Positions 46,989-57,496 of a stretch of 64,000 nucleotides of DNA are shown piece after piece (position 1 is the first letter of the stretch; each line of letters opens with the position of its first letter). The notes beneath the pieces were generated by a model. It ran no database searches and was not told the DNA's origin. It was given only the letters and a program-made list of their open reading frames with translations. The stretch covers positions 15,714,934 to 15,778,933 of the forward strand of contig OZ024735.1 of NCBI GenBank assembly GCA_964016875.1. Reading direction: 5' to 3'. The position numbers were made by a program, and so were the translations under genes. Origin of the DNA: Fallopia convolvulus. Its lineage: Eukaryota > Streptophyta > Magnoliopsida > Caryophyllales > Polygonaceae.

Positions 46989-48407
46989 TGTTGATAGGGA
47001 TTTACCTAACAACAAATAAATTTGTAGTCAAGACCCCGCTGAGTTTAGGGAGGTCTGGATCGTCCACGGGAAGCAAGTTTTGTTTGAGTACTAAACTATG
47101 AAATAAGGAAACACAGAAACAAAGTAAAGCAGAAACAACAGTAAGAAACGAGCCTACGACAACCTCGATACCGACCATGTCAGGGTCGGTAACGATGCTG
47201 GGTTTCGACACAAACAAAGCAACTAAACACAGACAAACAACAGGCTCGGTACCGACCTATAACCCTCGGTAACGAGTCTGAACAGAGTAAAAACGAAGGT
47301 AATTCAAATGGAGAAAAATCTAGGATAAGGGTTTACCACGACATAATCATGCATACGAAATAGTGTGAAGGATAAATAACATGCCTCAAGGATAAAGCTG
47401 TCAACTTTCGTTGATTAAAGCAAGCAAATCAATCGATTTTCACAAATCAATTCACTCTCTACTTATTTTTGATCCAAAGCTCGAAACTTTCGTTATCGAA
47501 CAATATCAACATTCAAGGTTACAATTTTCTCTTTCGATCAAGGAATAAAATCGAATTACTTGGGCTTTCGTCTAAGTATAAGCACAAAACAAGTAGACAA
47601 AGATAGAAGGCAATCAAATATTCATCACACACATTCAATCATGCATAACTATGTTGGGTTTCCAACCCCGACCCTAGAAAAGCTAACTACTCACTCATGA
47701 TCGAAACAAAACAAGCAATTGAATTGAATGAGAACATTGAATAAGAACTAAACAAAAGCTTACTTGAATTGTAAATCAAAACTCGTCTTCAAACACAAAC
47801 TTCAAAACCGAAACAAAGAGAAACACACAAGCTCGATTCTGTCTCTCTCTCGCCTCGTCCAAATTTCCCACGATCTCTCCCCTAAAACTAGACTTAAAAC
47901 AAGGTATTTATACTAAGAGAAACTATCTAACAAGATTCCTAAGAGATAAGACTTCCTAACTAAAAAGATTGTGAGATAAAAGATAGAAAAACTGAAAGTC
48001 AGCGCCGCCTACCGACACAGGCCACCTCGGTGTCGACCTGCACAGGGTCGGTAGACTCTTGCTGAACTTCTCTAACCAAAAATCTGTTGCACAGCCCGGT
48101 ACCGACCCTCATAGCTCGGTATCGAGGTCTTTGTCTTGATTCTCTTGTACATTTTGCATAGCTCCTTTTGGATTTGACGGGATCTTCAAAGCATGCTCTT
48201 CTTCTCTTCTCTAGCTTCCCTCATATTCCACCATCAACATCTCGATCTAAACTCCCTCGGAATGCTCCTTTGTGCTTCGAAAACCTACAAAAAACACTAA
48301 ACCGGAGTAGCTTCCAAAAGCAAACAAAACAAACACTACAACTCAACTAATCTAAGCTAAACAACTAAGAAAAACACCTAAAAACCATACTAAAAACATG
48401 AACATCA
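46989..48407 (-). repeat. LTR-C (5' LTR) of Athila-like element 1
   Basis: 1419 bp. It has an internal deletion of about 35 bases near 48316 relative to LTR-A. The palindromic modules are at 47163-47200, 47241-47275, about 48003-48055 and 48095-48126. Confidence 0.85.
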
Positions 48408-48412
48408 CAAAC

Positions 48413-49850
48413 CAACAAGCTGATCTCTGGATTGAACAAAAGTTGGGACACCGTTGCGGCGTCACTACTTACTCAAAACGAAACCAAGGAGCTGACCTTG
48501 GAGGATGTAGTTGGTCAACTCACCATGTATGGAGGCATCCAACAAAGGAGAGAAGAACGTCTTGACTCGGAGAAGGTCAAGAATATTGCCTTAAAAGTTG
48601 AAAGGGCCTTTGACTTGACTCAGGGAGAGGATGACACTGAAGGAGTAGATGAGGATGTGGCTCTCATCTCAAGGGCTATAAAGAGATTATGGAAGCGCAA
48701 CAAAGCTCCTATCCAGGCACCTGAATCGAGCAAGGAAGGCAAGGATATGAAGGATGTCATATGCTATCAATGTCAGAGAAAAGGACACTTTGCCAAGCAA
48801 TGTCCAAAAAAAAAGTGGAGAAGCTGGTAAAGGAATGGTGGCAACATGGGATATGTCCGACCATGATGATGAAGTGGCGCCGACAAGAGGTAACTGTTGT
48901 ATGGCATTGAAGACAAATCATCCCAAGAGGTAAATGACTCTGAACTCTCTTCTCTTCTTGCTAAAAAGTCAAGAGAACAGTTGGTTGCTATCATCGAAAA
49001 ACTTGGAACTCATGTCACTGAGTTAAGAGAAAAAGTGGAAGAAAATGAAGAAACAATCTCCAATCTTTTCGATGATAACAAACTCTGCTCCTCTAAAGCT
49101 ATTGAACTAGAAAACATTTCTTCTCCTAAGTCAGTGACTTATGAGTCCTGTTCGGACTCAAAAACCCAAGTCGTCAACTTGCAAAAACAAGTTGAGAACT
49201 TGGAAAAACAAGTCACTAACCTAGAAGTAGAAAGTTGATGATGAGACTAAAAGAAAAAGATGGCTAGATGAGTTTGTTGCTGAAAAGGCTCAAGATGTCA
49301 GAAATGACTATAAAAAGAAATTTTTGAAGGAGGTTGATAGGTCTGGGATTGGATATGCTCGTGCACCCAACACTCAGGGTACCAAACACGCTCACCTTCT
49401 GTCTAAAGGTAAAGCCCATATGGGTAGTGACAATGCAAGTTTTCTACTCATGTGGTGGCCAAACAAAACAAAGAGAAGCAACGGTGGTATCCTGATAAAA
49501 AGGTGCACAATACGTGGCAAAAACAAACCCGGAACTCGGCTCCCTCACAAATTTATTTTCAGTCATGCATCAATAACAAACCCATCTATCCGGGCTACAT
49601 CAAGTATGTTGGCCTAAAGTTTCACATGACATGTTGGTATTGCGGCAAGTCTGGTCACTACTGACATGAGTGTCACAAAAAGGCAAGAGATGAGGAAAAC
49701 GCCAGGTCACAGACTCTGAATGACAATTCTGACAAATCTGTTGTCGCTGACCGTCCTTCAAGATCTATGTGTGCAAGTTGTAACAAGTGTTGTCCTAGAA
49801 ACTACTATGTTGCCAAACTCATAGGAGTTAGATAACTCTGGGTTCACAAG
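48413..49850 (+). pseudogene. gag: Copia gag, C-terminal part with two zinc knuckles
   Basis: Continues the copia Gag interrupted at 31327 (SWDTVAASLLTQNETKELTL). The first zinc knuckle, CYQCQRKGHFAKQC, is at about 48757-48800. A frameshift follows, then a coiled-coil-like stretch (49150-49235, KTQVVNLQKQVENLEKQVTN). A second zinc knuckle, CWYCGKSGHY-stop-HEC, is near 49630-49675 with an in-frame TGA inside it. A long Gag tail with a second knuckle fits the Sire-like group. Several frame changes make it non-functional. Confidence 0.8.
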
Positions 49851-49879
49851 AACTGATTCATTCAATACAGCTTGAAGTG

Positions 49880-50035
49880 GATGACAAGGAGCCCTGGTTT
49901 ATTGATAGTGCGTGCTCAACTCATATGTTGAGGAACCCTAGGGATTTCATCTCACTTCAAGAATACAAGGGAGGTAAGATTACCTTTAGCAATAATAGTA
50001 AAGGTGGTATTTTAAGTTGATAATCTCAGTTTTAA
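49880..50035 (+). pseudogene. Copia protease fragment
   Basis: The segment encodes PWFIDSACSTHMLRNPRDFI, the copia protease signature (W-x-x-D-S-x-x-S-x-H-M) in which the usual Gly after DS is Ala. It ends in stops after about 45 codons. Confidence 0.7.
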
Positions 50036-50142
50036 GTTGTTAAGTGTTTCCTAAATCTGTGCTAATGGAAATTTTCAAGTTGTTTTTTATAAGAGAGGTT
50101 GTCAGGTGCAAGAAATTGACTTAGGGAAGATTTCTGAAAGGG

Positions 50143-51016
50143 GTGTATGAAAATAATCTCTACAAAGTGGACCCTTGTTTCGAACATGAGGAAAAACTGT
50201 GTCTTAGAACAATTACAAATGTCGCCGACCTCTGGCACAAAAGATTTGGTCATGCGAGCTTTCAACTCCTTTACAAACATCATAAGCAAGAGCTGGTTAG
50301 AGGACTACCCAAGATTGATCCGAACAAGCATGAAGCTTGTGAGACTTGTGTAAGAGGTAAGCAAGTGAAGGTATCCTTCCAATCAAAGAAGGAGGTAAGT
50401 ACCACTAAACCCCTAGAGTTGATTCATATAGATTTATGTGGTCCCATGATAATCCAAAGTCATGGAGGAAATAGTTATATTTTTGTCATTGTTGATGACT
50501 TTTCACAGTATGCTTGGACAATTTTTCTGCCCCCTAAAGATCAGGTCTTTGAAGAATTTGAAGCATGGGTGAAGGCTATTGAAAAAAAGCTTTGAGTTGC
50601 TCCAGTATCTATCAGATCAGATCATGGAACGGAATTAATTTGACAACTCTGACTTTCTGGTTTTCTGCAAGAAAAATGTCCTAAGTCACAACTTCTCAGC
50701 ACCAAGAACTTCTCAGCAAAATGGCGACGTTGAGAGGAAGAATAGACCCTTGGAGACCATGCCGCGAATAATGCTCATATCAAGTGGTCTTCCAAGAAGC
50801 TTCTGGGATAAAGCCATTAATGCATCTTGTTATGTGATGAATCGAGCCATGCTTCGTCCACTTCTTGGAAAAACTCCTGATGAACTACTTAGAGGAGTTA
50901 AGCTCAATGTCGCCAACTTACGCACTTTTGGATGCAAGTGCTACGTTGACAACAATGGCAAGGACAATTTAGAAAAATTTGATCCAAGGAGTGATGTGGG
51001 CATTTTTGTAGGTTAC
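50143..51016 (+). pseudogene. Copia integrase, N-terminal and core parts
   Basis: A GAG-pre-integrase region with the HHCC zinc site (LWHKRFGHASFQLLYKHH ... ACETCVRGKQ, about 50230-50355), then the integrase core: HIDLCGP near 50424, SDHGTE near 50617, and the catalytic Glu in GDVERKNR near 50727. In-frame stops occur at 50593-50595 and 50639-50650, with a frameshift before 50700. The frame is open again to 51016 (FDPRSDVGIFVGY), where element 2 cuts it; it continues without a frame change at 62032. Confidence 0.85.
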
Positions 51017-51260
51017 TGATCGGGCTTCTTCGGGCTTCTTTGAGAATACTTTCCGGATCACTCACAAACTCAAGCTCAAGTGTTCCTCGGGAGGAACGAG
51101 CTAGCATACACCTATGAAACAAAAACACAAACCAAAACAAATCAAAAACAAACAAAGGGTTTGGGCTATTCCCTCACCCAAATCACTACCAAAACACAAG
51201 AAACTCACCAAATTGGCACTCAATGCACTTAGACTTCCCCGACAACGGCGCCATTTTCTT
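51017..51260 (-). other. Extra PBS and leader at the 3' end of element 2
   Basis: Beyond the LTR, instead of flanking copia, comes a copy of the 5' leader (matching about 60381-60616): PBS (51241-51254), spacer and the first gag codons (MLARSSRGTLELEFVSDP). At 51017-51027 it stops with TGATCG, the first bases of the LTR on the + strand. A 10-base unit CGGGCTTCTT is doubled at the junction. Confidence 0.8.
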
Positions 51261-52670
51261 TGATCGCCTCTCACGGTGTGCGAGGGTCAAGAGATACAAT
51301 TTATAACCCGACCCCGTTGTAGTACGTGGTGGGTGTCGAACACTCGGGAAGTCTACTCGATCGATGTGCCTAGATACTAGGAAGCTAGAAAGGAGAGCAT
51401 AAAACAAAGGAAAACAAAGAAAACAGTCGGGACCGACACTGAGGTCACGTCGGGCCCGAGGTTGGCGACGAGAGGAAGTCGGGACCGACACTGGGTAAGT
51501 CGGGCCCGAGGTAGCTGGAGATGTCGAACTCAAAGATTAAAAGTAGATCTTGGGCTTTTGGGTTCCTTCTCTAGTAGATTAAGGCTTTTCCACCCCAATT
51601 CGAGCAATGAGTGATGATCGGACTAGGATCGAGTGCTTTCGCCCTCGTTCCAACCACTTTTACACATCGATCATTGGGGAAATCCCCTTCGAAGCAAGGT
51701 CTTGAGGTTGACACATGTTCACTTTCGCTACTTTGCCAATCTCAAGCCTTGATTCCCGACTTTCGCAAGGAATTGTAGCTCTATGTAGAGTGGGTTCCTT
51801 AGATCAAACACTCAAGGCTATGGAATTGGGGTTTATAGCCCAAACCTAGCTAGGGTTTTCCCCCATAACCCAAGATCAAGGAGATCTACTCCATGTCGCA
51901 AACAAAGAAAGCAAACAAATCAAAAGGGAAAGCAATCAACATCATCAATCTCAAGACAAAGCAAAGTTTCATTCAAAATCAAAGGCAATCCACAAATCCC
52001 AATCAAGGGTTTCCAAATCCACAAGATCAAAACAAAGCAAAGCAAATCTATCAACCAAACCTATCAATTTTCCTCCCTCTTGGCCGATTCTCTCTCTTCT
52101 CCTTCTCCTCTCCTTCCTCCTTGCTCTCCAAGTATCTCCTTGAGAGATTTTGAGGGTTGGCTCCCTTGCTAAGTGTGGGAAACCCCTTCTTAGAAGACAA
52201 GAGGGCCTTTTAATAGATAAGGGGCAAAAGTGGAAGTTCACAAATTCGTGCCTTGGAGCCCAAGTAGTTCGGAGACCGACTTGGACCGAAACGGAGGACC
52301 TCGGGCCCGAGGTACTGTGCAACTCGGTCCGATGTTCTGTAGACTTCAAAGTCGGGCCCGATGTTGGTTGCAACTCGGTCCTGTCCTCGTTCCACCTTCT
52401 TCTTTGTTGGCTTCTCTTGTTCTTCTTCATGGCTTGCTCCTCTCTTTCCTCCTTTGCTCGGGCCTTGCTCCATGTCTCGACCCTCCTTCAAAACGACCCT
52501 TGATCCATGCCGAATTACCTACAAAACACATAAAACGCGCGTAGTCTCCGAATCTCATAGAAATACGGGAACTAAGCTAAAAAGGAACAAAACGCACAAG
52601 AAAAGGGGAAAAAGAAACATATTTACAAAGGAAAACACATATGAAAACACCACCAAATAGAGAGACATCA
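51261..52670 (-). repeat. Element 2 LTR (distal copy)
   Basis: 1410 bp, TGATCGCC to GACATCA on the + strand. Four exact TCGGGCCCGA copies lie at about 51450, 51500, 52301 and 52352. ORFs seen here recur in the other LTR simply because the LTRs are nearly identical. Confidence 0.92.
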
Positions 52671-54387
52671 AAATACCCCATACTTAAACTTGCTTGTCCT
52701 CAAGCAATAACAATGTGAGCAAGACCGAAACATAATCTTCAAGTAAAGCCTCATATGAAAACACATTTTAAGCACAAATGATCGATATTCAAGCAAGATT
52801 ACATCATCACACATGATTAAGTGTTCCAAGGAATAAAGTCAATGCAACTAAGCCTCACTTTAGGGATATGTGAATGTGTATCACTCATCATGTGTTTGGG
52901 TTTAGCAATGGAAACTCAAGCTCAAAAATCATGCAAGTAAGAACTTTACTATTGAAGCTAATATCACCAATTCCTCCACCTAGAGATGCCTAATGCAAAG
53001 TACACAAAGAATTTCGAACTTGGCTCAATGGAGGTCCTCAAAGAGGTTCCATTCGGCCGGGTTGTAATGGGGCTTTTGGTATTTCTCAAGGTGGGAATTA
53101 TTTGGTCTTGTGGTGCTTACAATGGGGATTGAACAACCTAAACTCTCACCAACTTCACCAAATTCCACAATTACCTTCACACTCACCCAAAAGACTTAAC
53201 TTTTTCTTTACAACCCAAAACTTCACTTAACATTCCACTTCATCTTTGCTCTTATGCTTTTTGTTGGATTTTTCAACACTTTCTACATGTGGACCGACTT
53301 TCTTATGACATCGGGCCCGATGTTGCTTGTAACTCGGTCGGACCTTTTTCTTCACTTAAGGTCTTTGCTTTATTCCACTTTGCATTTCCAACATTTTCTT
53401 TCTTTCTTTTCTTTCTCTTTTTTTTTTTTTCATTTTCATTTTTTTCATTTTTGTACAACAAAGATGCACTACCCACATGATTCATAACACCATTCTTTGC
53501 CCTTAAACCCAAGAGAATCTCAACTCTTCAAATACAATCCCAATCTCTCTTCTAAAGTCCAATCCCATAAGGGTCAAGTCATATAAGGCTAGGAATAATA
53601 TTTTTGAGGAGTTTCAAACAAAGGCTTAGGCTAGAACGGGGCTACAAACAAAGGATTAACTTCATGGTAGGATATGGAACATTTATGTGACTAGAAGAAT
53701 AAAGTTCAAAATCAATGTGACCATGCTAGGACAATTCTCATGACGGTCTTGGAAAATAGATAAACACCGCAATAGCAAGTTTTACTAAGCATGAATGAGC
53801 TAATCACACAAGAAAAATGAGGGATATGCAAATATGAACAAGCATCCCTAAAATGGCCAAAAATCAATCTCACAAGGGTCACTCATACTTAGTTGCATAA
53901 GAACTCATCCTAGAACTCACATGTTCAATAAAACAAGCAAGATATCATGATCACATCAAAAGCAACATCATTTAAGAGGCTAAACTATCCAAAAATATGC
54001 AAAGGAATTTACATGCTCACATCATCATTAGCTTTTGTTTTGGCAATCTAAGATGGGAATTTCTAGTCCAAAACCTATAAAACACAAAATCTTTTTGTTG
54101 TTTTCAACACAAAAAATTTTATTTATTTATTTTTTTTTCATGTTTTTTTTTTTCATCAAACCTCAAACCAAGAAGCAAACATCCCAAACACAAACTAGAA
54201 ACACAAACTAAATATTCTCAAAACAAGTGAAATCATGAACACACTTACCCCCACCCCATACTTAAAATTTTGATGTCCCCATCAAACAAGAAAACCAAAA
54301 CTTAAAAGCAAGAGAGAAGAGTATGAAAAGCTCACAATTTCTTATTCTTCAATGGCATGTATAGGATCACTCGAAGGGGTTGTCACG
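52671..54387. other. 3' untranslated region of element 2
   Basis: Starts with the PPT (minus strand AAGTATGGGGTATTT, 52671-52685) and the TTGAGGACAAGC motif. Otherwise AT-rich and non-coding. One palindromic module lies at 53288-53345 (GGACCGAC, TCGGGCCCGA, CTCGGTCG in order). Confidence 0.75.
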
Positions 54388-56199
54388 TCAACGTCCTCTT
54401 TGGAGCCTTGCTTGCCGCTCCCTCTCGTACACTTGCTCTTGGTAGAAGTCTTGTGGTGGTGGTTGAAGTTGAGGCTCCGGGCGTGTCCATTGGTCCTCAC
54501 GGGAAGGGAAGTTCCCGCTCATCCATGTGTTAAAGCTATCTTGGACCCGCCACCTTTGGTCTTCCACCTCCCTAAGCTCCTCTACCTCTCGTCTAGTGTA
54601 GCCGAGGGCTCGGTTCATCTCTTGTTGGCTAGCTTGGAAAGAACTTTGTTGTTGAAGCATTTGTTGTTGTTGTTGGTACATTTGTTGTTGATGTTGGTAC
54701 ATTTGTTGTTGTTGGAGATTCACTTGATGGACTTCTTGGAGAACATTTTCTTGTTGAAGTTGGAGATGAGCCATTTGGTTGGCTAAGAAGGACATGTCCA
54801 CCGGTTGTTGTTGCTCGGGAAACACCATTCCCGGACCGTACCATTGGGCATAGCCTTCATAACCACCACCTTGAGCTTGCTCTCGCCTTGCACCGCTCCC
54901 TTCTCCACGCTCATAATGCCTCGGGACCTCACCACCATGAAATGAACTGGACCGACGTTGAGGGAAGTCGGGCCCGACTTGGTGTGTACCTCGGTCCGCC
55001 AGTGTTGGAGCTTGGTGCGTGGCTCGGAGTTTGGCCATCAAACCTTGGAAGCGCTCATCTTCTTCATCTTGCTCTTGATCGACTTCCATATCTTCCCCAC
55101 GAGGTGCAAACACGAAGTTGTCTTGGTCGGAATCCGGTGTAGATGGAGGAGAGGTAAACCGAATGTGTTGAGATTGTTGTCGCCGCCCCTCTCTTGCACC
55201 TTCGGGGTCACCAAATGAGTGTGGCTTGCCGGCCCACACTTGGTACCAATTTTGATACCGAGAAAGATCATAGAGGTTGTGCATTAACCGGATCGACACA
55301 CCTTCATAGTTTGAGTGAGGAGCCAAGGAAATCATGTAGAGCTTCTCCTTGACGATGTTGGCCTTCTTGAAATACTTCATGTTCATGAACTCAACACCAT
55401 TCGGAGCCGGAGAATACTTGTCAAGATCAACTCCTAGACACATGGCGAGCCTTGCTATCATCCCACTGAAGTAGATCCAAGAGGAACTTTGGAAGTCCCG
55501 CACCATCTTGACCCACTCCCATTCAAGATTCATGGGCTTCTCGGTGTTGAAGAGCATCTCATGGAGCAACATGATCTCTTCCTTCATTGGCTTGCTCAAC
55601 TCATGACGAGCATAGATTGCACACCCCAAGACTCGCACCATGACCCGAAACAGAGGGCTAGCAATCTCGTTTGTGGAGGCACCCTTTCTCATCTCACTCT
55701 TCCCGGTTACATGACGCCACACTTGGTTCACCTTCTCATTGTTGACGCCGGCCTCTTCTCTTGGGCATGGAAACCCGAAGTAGGTAGCCAAATCCCTAAG
55801 AGTGAGATTGTGGTCCTCGTTCCCCAATCGGAAAGTGAGCGCCCCTTCCTCATCCTCCACATTATCATAAGTGCACTCGAATGTGGCCATGAATTCCGAG
55901 GTGAGGGCGGGGTAGTGAGTGTTGTCCCACCTTAGCATCCCATTAAGACCGATGTGGGAGTAGCATCTTGGAAGGGCTTGATCCATGTCCATCTTTCTCA
56001 CGGCTTCCCAATCAAGCCACCTCGTGTGGTGCTCAAGCGCCATATATCTTTCATAATTCTCCACTTGCTCATCTTCCTCCAAATAGACATCATCCAACTT
56101 CGGCTCTTTCCTCGTCTTCTTGGACTTCTTCCTCGGTCTTTCCGCATGAGATGATGAAGCTCTAGTCTCCATGGTACCTACACACATCCAACCCAACAA
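54388..56199 (-). CDS. Athila ORF1-like protein (intact ORF)
   Basis: 603 codons from the upstream end of the frame. The more likely start is the ATG at 56172 (METRASSSHAERPRKK), because AG/GTACC directly precedes it. A basic N-terminus is followed by a conserved globular part of about 300 residues (HYPALTSEFMATFECTYDNV, LTFRLGNEDHNLTLRDLATY, FRVMVRVLGCAIYARHELSK, WIYFSGMIARLAMCLGVDL), similar to the Athila ORF1 family. An acidic stretch (EVDQEQDEEDERFQGL) and a Gln-rich C-terminal coiled-coil-like region (QQQMYQQQQQMLQQQ) follow. No transmembrane segment is obvious, so an envelope role is not supported. Function is unknown. An intact ORF fits recent insertion. Confidence 0.7.
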   Translation of the reverse strand: MLGWMCVGTMETRASSSHAERPRKKSKKTRKEPKLDDVYLEEDEQVENYERYMALEHHTRWLDWEAVRKMDMDQALPRCYSHIGLNGMLRWDNTHYPALTSEFMATFECTYDNVEDEEGALTFRLGNEDHNLTLRDLATYFGFPCPREEAGVNNEKVNQVWRHVTGKSEMRKGASTNEIASPLFRVMVRVLGCAIYARHELSKPMKEEIMLLHEMLFNTEKPMNLEWEWVKMVRDFQSSSWIYFSGMIARLAMCLGVDLDKYSPAPNGVEFMNMKYFKKANIVKEKLYMISLAPHSNYEGVSIRLMHNLYDLSRYQNWYQVWAGKPHSFGDPEGAREGRRQQSQHIRFTSPPSTPDSDQDNFVFAPRGEDMEVDQEQDEEDERFQGLMAKLRATHQAPTLADRGTHQVGPDFPQRRSSSFHGGEVPRHYERGEGSGARREQAQGGGYEGYAQWYGPGMVFPEQQQPVDMSFLANQMAHLQLQQENVLQEVHQVNLQQQQMYQHQQQMYQQQQQMLQQQSSFQASQQEMNRALGYTRREVEELREVEDQRWRVQDSFNTWMSGNFPSREDQWTRPEPQLQPPPQDFYQEQVYERERQARLQRGR

Positions 56200-57496
56200 A
56201 AAGATCCAAGATAAACTCCATACAACTCAACAAAAGCACTCATCAACACACAACAACATTTCAACACAAAGGGGACCCCATACTTAGTCTCTAGACTCAC
56301 ATGCATCTCAATCCGACATGAATCATCATGGATATCTTCTAACAATAGCTAAGCAAATGATCATTCTACATCATGATTAGGCTATAGCCAACAATTAAAC
56401 ACATGAATCCACATGATATCACAAGAAGAGAGCAAAAACAACAAGGATCGACTTCCAGTCTACCACGGGCCCGACTTATTCAACCTCGGTCCGACATGTT
56501 GGACCAACTTTCACACCTCGGGCCCGACTCTCCTGGGCACTTCGATCTCGACCTAATTCATGCTTCGACTTCTAGCCTAACACCAACCCAAATCACTCTA
56601 TCATGCACTTAAATTTCAAATTCAACCATCAAACATCCCTAATCGAAGTTCTAAATGGATCTAAGCATGCATAAACAACTTTAAAGCTCAATTTCACAAA
56701 TCATGCAAATCCACCATTGATGCTCAAGCTCAAGCTCTCAATCAAACATGGCATTACTCAATCTACGCAATGAAAGCACAAAATTTTCAAAGAAATAAGT
56801 AGAGATCGAGTAACACATACCAGATTTGAAGAGTATTGAACTTTTAAACAAATAATCAACTTAGAACTCAAATTTTCTCAATCTAGATCGAGATGGGGGA
56901 TGAAGAACTATATTGAACTTGAGATTTCTACTTGGAATCGGATTTGGGAGGCCTTTTTGTGAGTGGATCGAGATGAAGTGGTGAGATGTGTGGATCGAGT
57001 ATGGTGAGGGTAGGGGCGGCCGACTTTGAGAGTGTTTGAGGGAGATGGGTTGTATTTTGGGAATGGTGGTTGATATGAAGATGATAGGTAGGTGGGGGAT
57101 TGTATTTAATGGGGGAAAGGGACAAATTAGGTCAAGGGCAAAATTGGCATTCCAACTAGTCAAATCGGGTTGGACCGACTTCATGGACCGACGTCCCTAT
57201 GTCGGGCCCGACTTACCTGGGCTCGATGTGGGAGTATTCGGGTCACCAATTTTACTCCATCCTCTTGCAACTTCTTTCCCATATTTCCATTTAAATATTT
57301 CACCTCAAATCCTACACAACTTTGAAGAATGCACAACACCATAAATCCACAAAACACTAGATAGAGATTGGTTAGGGAAAAGCTAGGCTAAACTAAGAAA
57401 AATCAAACTAAAATTACGAAAAGAAAGCTACTAGCTCGGGTTGCCTCCCGAGAAGCGCTCGTTTAGAGTCACTAGCTTGACTTTCTAACCTCAACC
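56200..57496. other. Non-coding spacer between ORF1 and gag-protease (element 2)
   Basis: Where autonomous Athila elements carry RT, RNase H and integrase there is only non-coding DNA with palindromic modules (about 56449-56530 and 57170-57215). I found no RT motif in any frame. Confidence 0.75.
57434..57460 (-). other. Conserved motif downstream of protease (element 2)
   Basis: On the minus strand AGCGCTTCTCGGGAGGCAAC followed by CCGAGC, about 40-60 bases after the protease stop. CTCGGG and CCCGAG arms can pair around AGGCAA. The matching site in element 1 is 43935-43961. Confidence 0.5.

Larger units (their letters stand above)
31328..48407 (-). mobile_element. Athila-like element 1: three-LTR, RT-less gypsy derivative
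   Basis: 17,080 bp on the minus strand, inserted into copia gag. The target-site duplication is CCAAC (31323-31327) and CAAAC (48408-48412), one mismatch. Removing the element with one copy brings the copia frame back into register. Order in its own direction: LTR-C, PBS, gag, protease, ORF1, 3' region, LTR-B, PBS, a second unit without gag-protease but with ORF1, then LTR-A. No RT, RNase H or integrase motif is found in either unit. The PBS (TGGCGCC...CGGGGAAGC) and PPT context (TTGAGGACAAGC...TATGGGGTATTT) are typical of Athila. Palindromes TCGGTACCGA are scattered throughout. Confidence 0.85.

Noticed and set aside
51969..52430. 153-codon minus-strand ORF present again at 61325-61786
   Set aside because: It lies inside the LTR. 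Conservation of the ORF only reflects the near identity of the two LTRs, and the encoded units come from the palindromic motifs.
54388..56172. ORF1 as an envelope gene
   Set aside because: It is in env position, but I see no signal peptide or transmembrane segment; the C-terminus is Gln-rich and soluble-looking.
56200..57496. Hidden reverse transcriptase between ORF1 and gag-protease of element 2
   Set aside because: No YxDD, RNase H or integrase motif in any frame, and the stretch is too short for a pol region.
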